From: Phycisphaerales bacterium
GTDB lineage: Bacteria; Planctomycetota; Phycisphaerae; UBA1845
Assembly (NCBI GenBank): GCA_003597935.1
Contig: QZJT01000079.1
Location: forward strand, 1-61,967
Length of the DNA stretch: 61,967 nucleotides
Reading direction: 5' to 3'
Below are positions 35,328-43,871 of this stretch, piece by piece. A program made the translations under genes and the position numbers. Numbering within the stretch: position 1 is the stretch's first letter; each line of letters opens with the position of its first letter. The notes below the pieces were generated by a model. That model was not told the origin of the DNA. It was given only the letters and a program-made list of their open reading frames with translations, and ran no database searches.

Positions 35328-36869
35328 ATGGACCGTTGCAGGTTCGCGGGGCTGGTTGCAGTGCTCTGCGCCGGGCCGGCCGCGGCAGACGAGATTCACG
35401 TCCCTCGGGACCAGCCGACCATACAGGCGGGGATCGACGCGGCGAATGATGGCGATGAGGTCGTCATCGCTGATGGAACGTACAGCGGTGATGGCAACCA
35501 CGACATAACCTTCCGGGGTAAAGCGATCGTCGTGCAATCACGGAACGGCGCCGAGAACTGCATCGTTGACTGTCGCGGCGAAGGGAGGGGATTCGTCTTT
35601 TCTGACGGCGAACAACATTCATCAATTCTCCGGGGCCTCACGATCCGAAACGGACTTCTCACCGGATTGGGCCTGAACGATGGAGGAGGGGGGATTGCAT
35701 GCTATCAAACAAGTCCCACAATCGACGGGTGCTGGATTCTAAGCAACGAAGCGGATGGTGAGGGCGGTGGTGGAATTTACTGTATTGGCAGCCGTGCGAA
35801 CATTGTCAACTGCCAACTCAGGGAAAACCATGCACATGAGGATGGCGGTGGGGTTTATTTTGATGATTACAGCGATGCGATCTTGTCTCACTGTGTAGTT
35901 GTGGATAATCGGGCGGGAATTTATGGCGGCGGCGTGAGTTGCAATTGGGACAGCAGCCCAAGAATCGACTATACCCAGCTTGTTCGTAACGTAGCAGTCT
36001 CGAAGGGGGGAGGATTGCACGTCTATCACAGCAGACCCACCGTTGTCAACACACTAATTGTCGGCAATCAAGTCGCGGGATTCGGCGGAGGTATATGGGC
36101 CTTCTCAGGTGGGGATTTGGAGCTAGTAAACTGCTCGATAGCGTACAACGCGGCATCTGAGCGGGGAGGCGGTATATTCTCTGAAGGCAGCAACCCAAGA
36201 CTAATAAACGCAATACTATGGGCTGACAGTCCGTCCGAGATTGCTTTAGAAGCTGGCAATATCTTGGTTGAGTACTCGGCGGTTCAAGGCGGCTATCCTG
36301 GCGAGGGCAACATCGATGCCGAGCCGCGTTTCGTCGATCCTGAAAGCGGCGACTTCCGGCTCGCTGAAGGCTCGCCCTGCATCGACGCGGCCGACAACAC
36401 CGCCGTGCCGGAGGGCATCGAGACCGACTTGGACGGCAACCCCCGCTTCGTGGACGACCTCGACACGGTGGACACGGGCAAGCCCGGCCGCGGCCACGAC
36501 CAGATCGTGGACATGGGTTCTTACGAGTTTCAGCCACGCTGCGACGTCGAGGTCTGCCAGCTCACGCTCAAGTACAAGGCGAAATTCCAGGGGCTTCGCG
36601 CGCAGGCCAGGCTGTGCAGTGCAAACGGCGAACCGAAAGGCCCGGGCTGGCGCGTCTGCTTCCAATTACTGACGCTTGAGGGCGAACCGGTCGCGGAACA
36701 GTGCAAGGCCACTCGACGCAACGGCAGAGCGACGGTCAGGTTCGCCGATCTGACCTGTGGTAAGATCTACCGCGTGTGCGTCGCTAGCATTCAGTCGCCG
36801 GAGGGCGAAGACTGCACGCCGCTGGAACCGACTTGCGAGCGGCAGATCATCGGGTGCGTGGGCCCGTAG
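35328..36869 (+). CDS. Secreted right-handed parallel beta-helix protein
   Basis: A 513-residue exported protein. After a signal peptide (about 1-20) comes DEIHVPRDQPTIQAGIDAANDGDEVVIADGTY in pieces typical of pectate-lyase-like secreted helices. Repeated turns follow (GGGIACYQTSPTIDGC, GGGIYCIGSRANIVNC, GGGVYFDDYSDAILSHC, GGGVSCNWDSSPRIDY) to about 300. A choice-of-anchor-like region (RLAEGSPCIDAADNT...DMGSYEFQP) leads into a Cys-rich tail. GAAGGGAG lies 8 bases before the ATG. The middle of the gene (about 35650-36280) is visibly AT-richer and uses different codons from both ends. The substrate or ligand is unknown; polysaccharide binding is a guess. Confidence 0.82.
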   Translation: MDRCRFAGLVAVLCAGPAAADEIHVPRDQPTIQAGIDAANDGDEVVIADGTYSGDGNHDITFRGKAIVVQSRNGAENCIVDCRGEGRGFVFSDGEQHSSILRGLTIRNGLLTGLGLNDGGGGIACYQTSPTIDGCWILSNEADGEGGGGIYCIGSRANIVNCQLRENHAHEDGGGVYFDDYSDAILSHCVVVDNRAGIYGGGVSCNWDSSPRIDYTQLVRNVAVSKGGGLHVYHSRPTVVNTLIVGNQVAGFGGGIWAFSGGDLELVNCSIAYNAASERGGGIFSEGSNPRLINAILWADSPSEIALEAGNILVEYSAVQGGYPGEGNIDAEPRFVDPESGDFRLAEGSPCIDAADNTAVPEGIETDLDGNPRFVDDLDTVDTGKPGRGHDQIVDMGSYEFQPRCDVEVCQLTLKYKAKFQGLRAQARLCSANGEPKGPGWRVCFQLLTLEGEPVAEQCKATRRNGRATVRFADLTCGKIYRVCVASIQSPEGEDCTPLEPTCERQIIGCVGP

Positions 36870-37105
36870 CGAGGCCGATTAACCCGGCACGCCGCGGGTT
36901 GCCGCGATACGTCCGTCCGCCCAGGCAGGCGGGACGGTAGAGCTGTTCACTGGACGCGCCGCCCGGATGACAGCACGAACCGAACGAAACGCCGCCCCGA
37001 ACGCCGCGCCCAGCGAACCTGTGGGTGCAGCCGAAGGCCACGTTCCCGGGGTCGGCTGACGGCACCATCGATCCGCGGCGCAGCGAACCCTATGCTTTCC
37101 CTGTC

Positions 37106-37348
37106 ATGGCAAGCTTGACTATTCCTGTCACGGTCGCGCAGCTCGTCGAGCTTGCGCGGCAACTTTCGCCCGAGGAGCGCCGCGCGCTGCTGGACACGCT
37201 GCTCGTCGATCGGTTCGAGGCCACGCTGTCCGAGTGCGATCGACGGCGCCGCCCGCTGGCTGACTTGACGGACGACGAGATCCAGGCCGAAGTGGACGCG
37301 GTCCGGCAGCAGCGGCGACTGGAACGCCACCGTGCGCCCGGTGGTTGA
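37106..37348 (+). CDS. Probable antitoxin of a PIN-type toxin-antitoxin pair
   Basis: An 80-residue protein. The N-terminal half (VTVAQLVELARQLSPEERRALLDTLL) is a helix pattern common to small antitoxins paired with PIN toxins. The C-terminus is charged (DDEIQAEVDAVRQQRRLERHR), as in toxin-wrapping tails. Its stop overlaps a GTG that begins a truncated PIN frame. The ATG at 37106 is chosen over 37025, because the extra residues look random. No ribosome site is evident. Assignment rests on the pattern and the neighbour. Confidence 0.6.
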   Translation: MASLTIPVTVAQLVELARQLSPEERRALLDTLLVDRFEATLSECDRRRRPLADLTDDEIQAEVDAVRQQRRLERHRAPGG

Positions 37349-37376
37349 CACCAATCAGGATCATCCCCTGCGATAA
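37332..37376 (+). pseudogene. Truncated PIN-domain toxin (14 codons left)
   Basis: The frame begins GTG at 37332, overlapping the antitoxin end by 17 bp, and reads VRPVVDTNQDHPLR before TAA. VVDTN is the first metal-binding strand of PIN nucleases (usually VVDTNVLVSAL). After the Asn the similarity stops, so about 120 codons have been lost by deletion. The toxin cannot be active. Confidence 0.6.
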
Positions 37377-37515
37377 CCCCCATGCAGGGAGGGGGGAGCG
37401 TAGCGTCGGACCCAGCGCCACGTTGATGGACCGTTGATGGACGCCTCTGGCCAGCACGGCCTGCTCCAAATAATCCTGCATCCGCCGCGAACTCCCCACG
37501 GAAGGAGGAATCGCC

Positions 37516-37884
37516 ATGCGATCCGTCGCGCTCGCCTACATCCTGTGGATCCCGCCGATGGGTCTGCTCGGGCTGCACCGGTTCTACTGCGGGCGGGTGT
37601 GGACGGGGGTCCTCTGGCTTGTGACCGGCGGCTGTTTCCTGATCGGCTGGATAGTGGATGCCTTTATCCTGCCGGGCATGGTGCGGACGACCAACCTGGA
37701 GCGACGCGTCGAGGTACACGAGCAGCGGCTGGCCGGTATGCCGCCCGGGGCCTTGCCGGCGGCGGAAGGCCATCGCGTGATCTACTGCACCCGCTGCGGC
37801 TCGGCGATGCAGGTTCCCGTGGGAAGCGGAGGACGGCGATTCCACTGCCCTTCCTGCCACACGGTGATCGCCGCCCCCGCCTGA
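37516..37884 (+). CDS. TM2-domain membrane protein with zinc ribbon
   Basis: A 122-residue protein. Residues 1-55 are a TM2 domain: two transmembrane helices joined by a short turn, with the GLHRFYCG motif and WIVDAFILPGM. A C-terminal zinc ribbon has CTRCG and CPSCH, two CxxC pairs. AAGGAGG lies 6 bases before the ATG. The role of TM2 proteins is unknown. It is followed 64 bp later by rnpA. Confidence 0.8.
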   Translation: MRSVALAYILWIPPMGLLGLHRFYCGRVWTGVLWLVTGGCFLIGWIVDAFILPGMVRTTNLERRVEVHEQRLAGMPPGALPAAEGHRVIYCTRCGSAMQVPVGSGGRRFHCPSCHTVIAAPA

Positions 37885-37948
37885 CACCCCCGATCGTGAC
37901 GACCGGACCGGGGTTGAGGACCGGCCGCCGCCGGGCGACACTCGCCGA

Positions 37949-38332
37949 GTGGGAAAAGTGCGACCGAGTGACGTTCCCGGCCTGTGGCTCAAGGGCGATC
38001 GGGCATTCCGCCGTATTCTGGGGAATGGGCGGCGGGCGTCGGACGCGCGCCTTACGGTGCTTATCGAGGACAATGGCTCGTCTCGATCGCGGCTGGGGAT
38101 CCGCGTCGGGCGTCAGGTGGGAAAGGCGGTGTTCCGAACGCGGGTGCGCCGGCGGCTGCGCGAGGCATTCCGGCGGAATCTGGATCGAATCCCCGCCGGC
38201 ATAGACATCGTCTGCATCGTCCGCCCCGGCTGGAACTGTGCTTACGCGGACCTGGCGGCATCCCTGATCTCGCTGACCGTCAAGGCAGCACGCCGATCGC
38301 GCCGAATGCCCCGTCCGTACAGACCTCGATGA
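37949..38332 (+). CDS. rnpA: Ribonuclease P protein component
   Basis: A 127-residue basic protein. RNase P protein features are the N-terminal LKGDRAFRRIL, the LGIRVGRQVGKAV strand and the RNR-type helix, here FRTRVRRRLREAFRR, and IVCIVRPGW. The usual Asn of RNR is Thr. It binds the RNase P RNA and helps trim tRNA 5' ends. The GTG at 37949 gives a normal N-terminus. Unusually, no rpmH gene precedes it and no yidC follows. Its last 53 bp overlap the end of the convergent lipoprotein gene. Confidence 0.85.
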   Translation: MGKVRPSDVPGLWLKGDRAFRRILGNGRRASDARLTVLIEDNGSSRSRLGIRVGRQVGKAVFRTRVRRRLREAFRRNLDRIPAGIDIVCIVRPGWNCAYADLAASLISLTVKAARRSRRMPRPYRPR

Positions 38333-40631
38333 GATTCGGGTAGACCTCGACGAGCCGGCCGAAGTCCGGGTGCTCCACCACCGCCACCACCGCATACGTG
38401 CCGTCGGGGATGCCGACGAGGCGAGAGGGTTGAATCGCGGTCTGCTGCACCACGCCGGGGCTTTCCACCGTCTCGTGAAGGAGGTAGTGCAGTCCTTCCG
38501 CTCCCAGCGGATCACCCCTGAAGCCGTCCCCATCGCGCACCAACCAGAAGGCCACCGGCGCCATCACGCTGCCGCCGGTAAGAAAGCCTCCGCCGTACCA
38601 TTCGATCGTCAGACTTCGCTCCAGCGGCGGTTCGTTGGGTCCGCGCGGCTCATCGCAGCCCATGCCCGCGTGGTCCACGTGGAGGATTCGCAACTCCTGG
38701 CGAATCCACACGCCGGCGGCGACGAAGGCGGTAGCGATCAGGCCGGTGTCGTCGGTGAGGGATGCTTCCACGTCGAACCAGCGGACCGGATGATCGTTAG
38801 GCAACCCCAGCACCGCGGTGTCGACCTCCACCGAGACGACATCGTGGACGTCCGCAGGGATGCGGGCGGCGTAGACCGCGATCCGGGAGCGGTCGTTCGC
38901 CATCGTCACCATCAGATCGCCGGCGGGAGCATTCGCGACGACAATGTCCAGGTGAAAAACATCGCCGGCGCGCAGGGCCAGCGGCGGAGCGAGCCGCTCG
39001 ATGGACAGCGAGGGCGTCGGACCTGGCGCTCCCGGGATGACGCCGATGCGAACCAGGCCGGGAGCGAAGGATATCGCCGTGGCGGCCCCATCGGTGATCC
39101 GGCCGGCCGCGCGGTACTGGCCGGGCGAAAGGTGGTTCGGGATCGTCAGGGCGAAGCGATCGCCGGGGCCATCGGGATCCTCAGGGATGGACGATGCGAC
39201 GACGACCTCATCTCCGTCCAGGTCGCCCCCCTGGAGGTCCGGATCGAGCATGAGCGTGATGACGGCATTGTCGTTCCTGTCGGCGTCGGTCCACGACAAC
39301 ATGAGAGATTCGCCCCGCCGCGTCTCTATCGTCCCCGACGGCTCGACGATCGACAAACTGGGCAGATCGTTCAACGGCTCCGCCAGGATCTCCACGGCAC
39401 CCTGAACGCGCGACGTGCCGGACAGCTCGCCGTCGCTGATGTGCGCCACCAGGTCGTACACGCCGGGGAGCGCTCCCAGCAGCGCCAGTTCAGCCGATTC
39501 CGACGACGGATCGTCGGGATCCTCCCAGTAGATCGTCGGGAACTCATACACCAGGCGATCGCCACCCAGGCGGGTCTGTTCGAGGCGGAAGCGGATCGAA
39601 GCGTTGTCGTCGTCGTCGGAGTCCTCCCACGCGACGAACAGAGCGGACGGCACAGCGTGGCGGGAAGGTTCGGTGGGCTGTACGATCCGAATGATGGGCG
39701 CGTCATTCAGCTCGTCCATCACCACCAGTATCCGCCCGGGCGCCACCGACTGAGCCGCCCGGTTCTCGTTGGCGATCTCGGCGATGACCAGATACTCGCC
39801 CGGCGGCACGCCCTGAACGAGAATCTCCGTCTGATCGTTCAACCCGTCGCCGCGCTCGGCCAGAGGCGAAGAAACGGCGAACGCCTTGCGGTCGCCCTCC
39901 ACGGCTACAAAACTGATGACGATGTTCGCGGGGGTCGGGCTGAAATCGGTCCAGCGCACCACCAGCGGCGACCCCAGGGGCAGCGTCACGTCTCGGGCCG
40001 GTTCGAGTAGCTCGATCGAAGGGGGTACGTCGCTTTCGTGATCGGGATCAGGGGAGGATCCACTGCCGCCGAACGGGTCCGGCTCATCGACGCCGGAATC
40101 ACCGCCGTCGCCCTCCACCAGTTCGATCACAAACAGCGCCGGGCGCTCCAGGTCGAAGTCGATGCCGCGCGCCAGCGTCACCGGCGAGAAGCTGAGGCTG
40201 CCGTCCGAAACGCCACGGAGCGTGATCTCGTCGGACTCGCCCGGTCCGTGGATCACGGACTCCGACTCAGGCTGAACGGTGACGAAGCTGACGTTGACCG
40301 TGATTCCGCCGCGGGTGAACAGCGCGACCACGTCCACGGCCGCTTCGTTCGGGTTGCGGACCACTACGGACACCCGGACGTCCGGTACGGCGTTCTCCCC
40401 GTCATTCTCCGGCCCGCTCCCGTCGTCCGGCGTGACATCATCGACGGACTGAGGATCGTCGCCGGGCACTTCCGCGACGGGGTCCGTTCCCAGGACGTCA
40501 TCGACGGAATCCGGTTCGACAGCGGAACCCGCGCGCGGGTCGACGCCCCCACAGCCGACGAGTGCGATTGCGCTGCAAGCCACCCCCGCAATCCAGCACA
40601 TCCGCGCGAGTTCGATGGGTCGCATGGACAT
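38280..40631 (-). CDS. Large secreted lipoprotein with Ig-like/Cadherin-like repeats
   Basis: A 783-residue surface protein. The signal peptide ends in a lipobox (IALVGCGG), so Cys near residue 26 is probably lipidated. An acidic Asp/Pro/Glu-rich linker follows, then four or more beta-sandwich-like repeats with recurring phrases (LPLGSPLVVRWTDFSP, HAVPSALFVAWEDSD, TRRGESLMLSWTDAD, ALRAGDVFHLDIVVAN) and repeated PPGEYLVIAEI/LPGVYDLVAHISDG endings. It has no enzyme motif. GGAGG lies 6 bases before the ATG at 40631; a TTG just upstream is also possible. The function is unknown, perhaps adhesion or structure. Confidence 0.82.
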   Translation of the reverse strand: MSMRPIELARMCWIAGVACSAIALVGCGGVDPRAGSAVEPDSVDDVLGTDPVAEVPGDDPQSVDDVTPDDGSGPENDGENAVPDVRVSVVVRNPNEAAVDVVALFTRGGITVNVSFVTVQPESESVIHGPGESDEITLRGVSDGSLSFSPVTLARGIDFDLERPALFVIELVEGDGGDSGVDEPDPFGGSGSSPDPDHESDVPPSIELLEPARDVTLPLGSPLVVRWTDFSPTPANIVISFVAVEGDRKAFAVSSPLAERGDGLNDQTEILVQGVPPGEYLVIAEIANENRAAQSVAPGRILVVMDELNDAPIIRIVQPTEPSRHAVPSALFVAWEDSDDDDNASIRFRLEQTRLGGDRLVYEFPTIYWEDPDDPSSESAELALLGALPGVYDLVAHISDGELSGTSRVQGAVEILAEPLNDLPSLSIVEPSGTIETRRGESLMLSWTDADRNDNAVITLMLDPDLQGGDLDGDEVVVASSIPEDPDGPGDRFALTIPNHLSPGQYRAAGRITDGAATAISFAPGLVRIGVIPGAPGPTPSLSIERLAPPLALRAGDVFHLDIVVANAPAGDLMVTMANDRSRIAVYAARIPADVHDVVSVEVDTAVLGLPNDHPVRWFDVEASLTDDTGLIATAFVAAGVWIRQELRILHVDHAGMGCDEPRGPNEPPLERSLTIEWYGGGFLTGGSVMAPVAFWLVRDGDGFRGDPLGAEGLHYLLHETVESPGVVQQTAIQPSRLVGIPDGTYAVVAVVEHPDFGRLVEVYPNLIEVCTDGAFGAIGVLP

Positions 40632-40905
40632 CAACCACCTCCGAGACTCGCGTTCGGCGATCTAACTGATTGTCTCTTATGGCCTTAGAGCCGGCGGTCG
40701 CTCGGCCACCCTCCGGGCGGTGACGGCCCGGCGCGATTCGGCGCCGGCCGCACGGGGCCATAGTCACCGTCTATTATAGCAGGGTACCAGGTGTCCCGGT
40801 CAGCGTCAATGGTTTATCGGTGGCGCGGCTGTACCCGGTGATGCGTCCACAAATCTCAATCGCGCTCGCGTGCGGCGGCTGTCACTTTTCCGCTCCGCTC
40901 GCCGC
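40632..40905. other. Divergent leader region
   Basis: No gene is supported. It contains the leftward promoter described separately. The interval holds few structured elements apart from a GC palindrome near 40733-40750. Confidence 0.45.
40773..40781 (-). promoter_or_regulatory. Extended -10 promoter for the lipoprotein gene
   Basis: On the minus strand TGCTATAAT is a perfect extended -10 element (TGn plus TATAAT). The -35 region at the normal distance is weak. Transcription would begin about 135 bp before the start at 40631. Confidence 0.5.
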
Positions 40906-40934
40906 TTGCCACGGCGCTGGACCTCTGCTATGCT
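40906..40934 (+). promoter_or_regulatory. Candidate promoter for the first Cys-tailed paralogue
   Basis: TTGCCA (40906-40911), 17 bp, TATGCT (40929-40934), with an extended TG at 40926-40927. It lies about 175 bp before the ATG at 41109. Confidence 0.5.
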
Positions 40935-41108
40935 ACCTATAGCCATACCCCGCTTTTGTTCGGTAGCCAGAGCTTCTCTTGCGCCCCGGCACATTCACGA
41001 TCTGGGAGTCGAAGTTGGATCCCCCGTCGAATCGCGCGACGGACCGTACGCCGGTCTCCTGACATGCGGCGTTTGGTCATGGAACTCGTCAGGATGGGAG
41101 CAGAAGGA

Positions 41109-42167
41109 ATGCCAGCAGCACGAATTGCACGATCGATCGGGTGGAGTCTGTGCCTCCTGGCGGCGTGGGGCATGGCCGAACGTGGATGGGCTTCGCCCAG
41201 CGCCGCGGCTGACGTGGCCCCGGACGGTCCGCAGCGCCTGGCGCCTGCCCGTGGTTTCGAGCCGGCTGCGGAGCAGCGGGAACGTGTCCCGCCGCCACCC
41301 GGTCCGTTGAGGTCGCTTTCTGGACGCCTCTTTTTCAGCGTGGATAAGGACGTCAACAACCAGCAGGGCTTGCGTGAACTCCGGGCGTCCACCGGCGAGG
41401 CGCGGTTGGTCGGCCAGAACGGCTCGGGCGGATTGAACGTAGGGCTGTGCCCCAGCGACGACTTGAGCATTCTGTATGGCTCACAGCCCCTGGGGCTGCT
41501 GCGAATCAAGGTAAACGGAAGCGGGTACTCGAGTGTGGGCGGCGTCGGAACGGAAGGACTGGCCTTCGACGGCGAAACGCTCTACGGGGCGTTCAACAGC
41601 ACCTTCTTCACCGTGGACCCGCTCACGGGTCAGCCGCGCCTGTTCCTGCCGCCACCCGGCGGCGACGCCGAGGGCCTGGCTTACAGCCCGGAGGGGCACG
41701 CGGTCTACGGCCTTCTGGCGGGCAGCGGCACCCTCAAGAAGTTCGATATCGACCTGAGCGAATGGTCGACGGTGGGCAGCACGGGTATCGCGTTTGACAA
41801 CCACGGCCTGGCCTATGATCCGGGGACCGGCGCGCTGTACGCCAAGCGGCAAAACGACGTCAACCTGTACCGCATCGATCCAGCCGACGCTTCGACGGAA
41901 GTCGTCGGCTCGACGGGCCTGACGGCCGGTGGCGGACTGGCGTTCCTGCCGGACGTGGGCACTTGCCACTATGTTTTCAAGAAGGTCAAGGCCAAGAGGA
42001 AGTGCAAGCACTGCCCGGAGGTCCGCACCGAGTACGACCATCCGCAGTCTCCGTGCGGCGATCTCGACGAGTGCAGCAAGCGGTTCAGGGCGACCTGGGA
42101 CTGCCTCGAGGGTGCGAAGGGCACGTGCAAGATCTTCGGCAAGCGGACGGCGTGCGAATCCTGGTAA
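41109..42167 (+). CDS. Secreted beta-propeller-like protein with Cys-rich tail (paralogue 1)
   Basis: A 352-residue exported protein. The signal peptide covers about 1-28. A repeat-rich body (about 75-290) resembles NHL/DUF4394-type propellers: GRLFFSVDKDVNNQQGL, GLCPSDDLSILYGS, GGVGTEGLAFDGETLYG, GGDAEGLAYSPEGHAVYG, DNHGLAYDPGTGALYAK. The last about 65 residues are Cys- and Lys-rich (CKHCPEVRTE, then further Cys pairs). GGGAG lies about 8 bases before the ATG. It is clearly paralogous to the next gene, with most motifs shared. No enzymatic residues are recognised. Confidence 0.82.
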   Translation: MPAARIARSIGWSLCLLAAWGMAERGWASPSAAADVAPDGPQRLAPARGFEPAAEQRERVPPPPGPLRSLSGRLFFSVDKDVNNQQGLRELRASTGEARLVGQNGSGGLNVGLCPSDDLSILYGSQPLGLLRIKVNGSGYSSVGGVGTEGLAFDGETLYGAFNSTFFTVDPLTGQPRLFLPPPGGDAEGLAYSPEGHAVYGLLAGSGTLKKFDIDLSEWSTVGSTGIAFDNHGLAYDPGTGALYAKRQNDVNLYRIDPADASTEVVGSTGLTAGGGLAFLPDVGTCHYVFKKVKAKRKCKHCPEVRTEYDHPQSPCGDLDECSKRFRATWDCLEGAKGTCKIFGKRTACESW

Positions 42168-42202
42168 CGCCGGGACACACGACCGGAACGACTGAATGAA
42201 GT

Positions 42203-42231
42203 GGGCGGCGCTCCGGTGAGGGCCGCCCTTT
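42203..42231 (+). terminator. Hairpin terminator after paralogue 1
   Basis: GGGCGGC (42203-42209) pairs with GCCGCCC (42222-42228), followed by TTT. The T-run is short, so termination may be partial. Confidence 0.5.
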
Positions 42232-42454
42232 CCATGCGCCAGACGGCGGCGGTCGAGCGTTTCGCACGGTCGGCGGGAACGGCCTTCAGAACGGTGGGAT
42301 GGAGGTCGCGAACATCCAGCGGCCGAGAGGAGCGTTCGCCGGGTGGAGCATCGGAGATCTGGAGCGTCCGCGCGGGCTGAATCCGCGCGGCTCGCAAAAA
42401 GAAGCTCGGCCCAGGCTGTGGCGCACCCGTCGTCGGCACCTCGGACCCGGGGTG
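42232..42454. other. Intergenic region with dispersed palindrome copy
   Basis: Positions 42364-42395 carry the dispersed palindrome (reverse orientation: CGTCCGCGCGGGCTGA, then ATCCGCGCGGCTCG). No gene is supported. Confidence 0.55.
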
Positions 42455-42483
42455 TTGAGCGGGGCCGGCCCATCGGATACACT
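42455..42483 (+). promoter_or_regulatory. Candidate promoter for the second Cys-tailed paralogue
   Basis: TTGAGC (42455-42460), 17 bp, TACACT (42478-42483), about 170 bp before the ATG, matching the arrangement found upstream of paralogue 1. Confidence 0.5.
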
Positions 42484-42656
42484 GCCCGGCGGAGCGGGCG
42501 GCGCCCCCGGGACGGCGCCTCCGCTTCGCGTCAGCATTTCAGAGCGTGTATTTGCCATGATTGACTGCCCGCTACGTAACGCGGTCGCCCGTGCGCCGGC
42601 ATCCTGACGACGCGCGCGCGGTACGGCGGATTCGTCAGGAGGCTGGAGGAGATGCG

Positions 42657-43688
42657 ATGCCAGTGACACGAAACGAACGACGGATCGGGTGGGCCCTTGC
42701 GGCCTTGACCTTCTGCTGCGCGGTCGGCGTGGCTTCCGCGGGCAATGCCTTGACCCCCGCCGACTCCGACCAGGAGTGGACCTTGTCCAGCGATGGTGAG
42801 CGGGTGGCCGTTCCGTTCCCGGCGCTTCGCATACCGCCGCCGCGCGATCCGCGCCAGGCGGCCGCCGGCCGCCTGTTCTTCAGCCAGGACAGCAACGCCA
42901 ACGGGCTGTACGAACTCGATCCGCAGACCGGCCAGGCGACCCACCTCGGCCAGAGCGGAGTGACGTCGCTGACGGTGGGCCTGTGCCCCAGCGACGACCC
43001 GAACGTGCTCTACGGCTCGAAGTGGTCGACGCTGCTGCACATCAAGGCGGACGGCAGCGGGTTCACCGACCGCGGCGGCGTGGGCACGGAGGGTCTGGCT
43101 TTCGATGGCGAAACGCTCTACGGCGCCATCAACGGCCAGTTCTTCACCATGGACCGCAACACCGGCGCCCGGCTGGCCACGCTGGCGGCCCCAGGGGGCG
43201 ATGCGGAAGGGCTGGCCTACTGCCCGCGCGGGCACGTCATCTACGGCCTGCTGACCGGCGGGTCGCTGCGTAAGTACGACATCGCGACCAACACGTGGTC
43301 GACGGTCGGCAGCACCGGAGTCAGCGTCGACAATCACGGTCTGGCGTACGACGCGGGCGCCCACGTCCTTTACGCCAAGAGCCAGAACGACGTGAATCTC
43401 TATCGCGTCGACCCTGACGATGCTTCGACTGAGGTGATCGGCTCCACCGGAATCACCGGTGGCGGCGGGTTGGCCTTCGTCGGAGGCGGCGCCACCTGCG
43501 TCTACACCCTCAAGAAGTCCAAGAGCAAGCGCGGCTGCGACACCTGCCCGCAGGTCGGCAGCGACTTCCGCACCGAGACGGCGTGCGAGGACGTCCAGGA
43601 CTGCGACAAGAGGCTCAAGACGACCATCGCCTGCCCGGAGGGGCAGGGGGTGTGCAAGCTCAAGGGCAAACGATCGTCGTGCGGATGA
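42657..43688 (+). CDS. Secreted beta-propeller-like protein with Cys-rich tail (paralogue 2)
   Basis: A 343-residue exported protein. The signal peptide covers about 1-27. The body repeats the motifs of the preceding gene (GRLFFSQDSNANGLYEL, GLCPSDDPNVLYGS, GGVGTEGLAFDGETLYG, GGDAEGLAYCPRGHVIYG, DNHGLAYDAGAHVLYAK), and it ends in a similar Cys-rich tail (CDTCPQVGSD). GGAGGA lies 6 bases before the ATG at 42657. The tandem arrangement and separate promoters point to duplication followed by independent regulation. The function is unknown. A hairpin terminator follows. Confidence 0.82.
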   Translation: MPVTRNERRIGWALAALTFCCAVGVASAGNALTPADSDQEWTLSSDGERVAVPFPALRIPPPRDPRQAAAGRLFFSQDSNANGLYELDPQTGQATHLGQSGVTSLTVGLCPSDDPNVLYGSKWSTLLHIKADGSGFTDRGGVGTEGLAFDGETLYGAINGQFFTMDRNTGARLATLAAPGGDAEGLAYCPRGHVIYGLLTGGSLRKYDIATNTWSTVGSTGVSVDNHGLAYDAGAHVLYAKSQNDVNLYRVDPDDASTEVIGSTGITGGGGLAFVGGGATCVYTLKKSKSKRGCDTCPQVGSDFRTETACEDVQDCDKRLKTTIACPEGQGVCKLKGKRSSCG

Positions 43689-43748
43689 TCGCAGCGGTTC
43701 CATTGTGCCACGCCGCGTGGATGGCGCGATGACCCCGTGACTTCGTTC

Positions 43749-43778
43749 GGCGACCCCTGCCAGGGGGTCGCCTTCTTC
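43749..43778 (+). terminator. Hairpin terminator after paralogue 2
   Basis: GGCGACCCC (43749-43757) pairs perfectly with GGGGTCGCC (43764-43772), followed by TTCTTC. The stem is strong and the tail only moderately T-rich. Confidence 0.6.
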
Positions 43779-43871
43779 ATGCGCCGGGCGTGCCGCCCTC
43801 ACCCGTTGCCAACCGCCGTCGCCGGGCGTACAAGGGCACGCTTTCCCCCCAGGCGTGATGGAGTTTCGGCG

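Noticed and set aside
38370..40010. Long open frame on the plus strand opposite the lipoprotein gene
   Set aside because: It is antisense to a gene with signal peptide, lipobox, repeats and strong ribosome site. High GC content gives long shadow frames.
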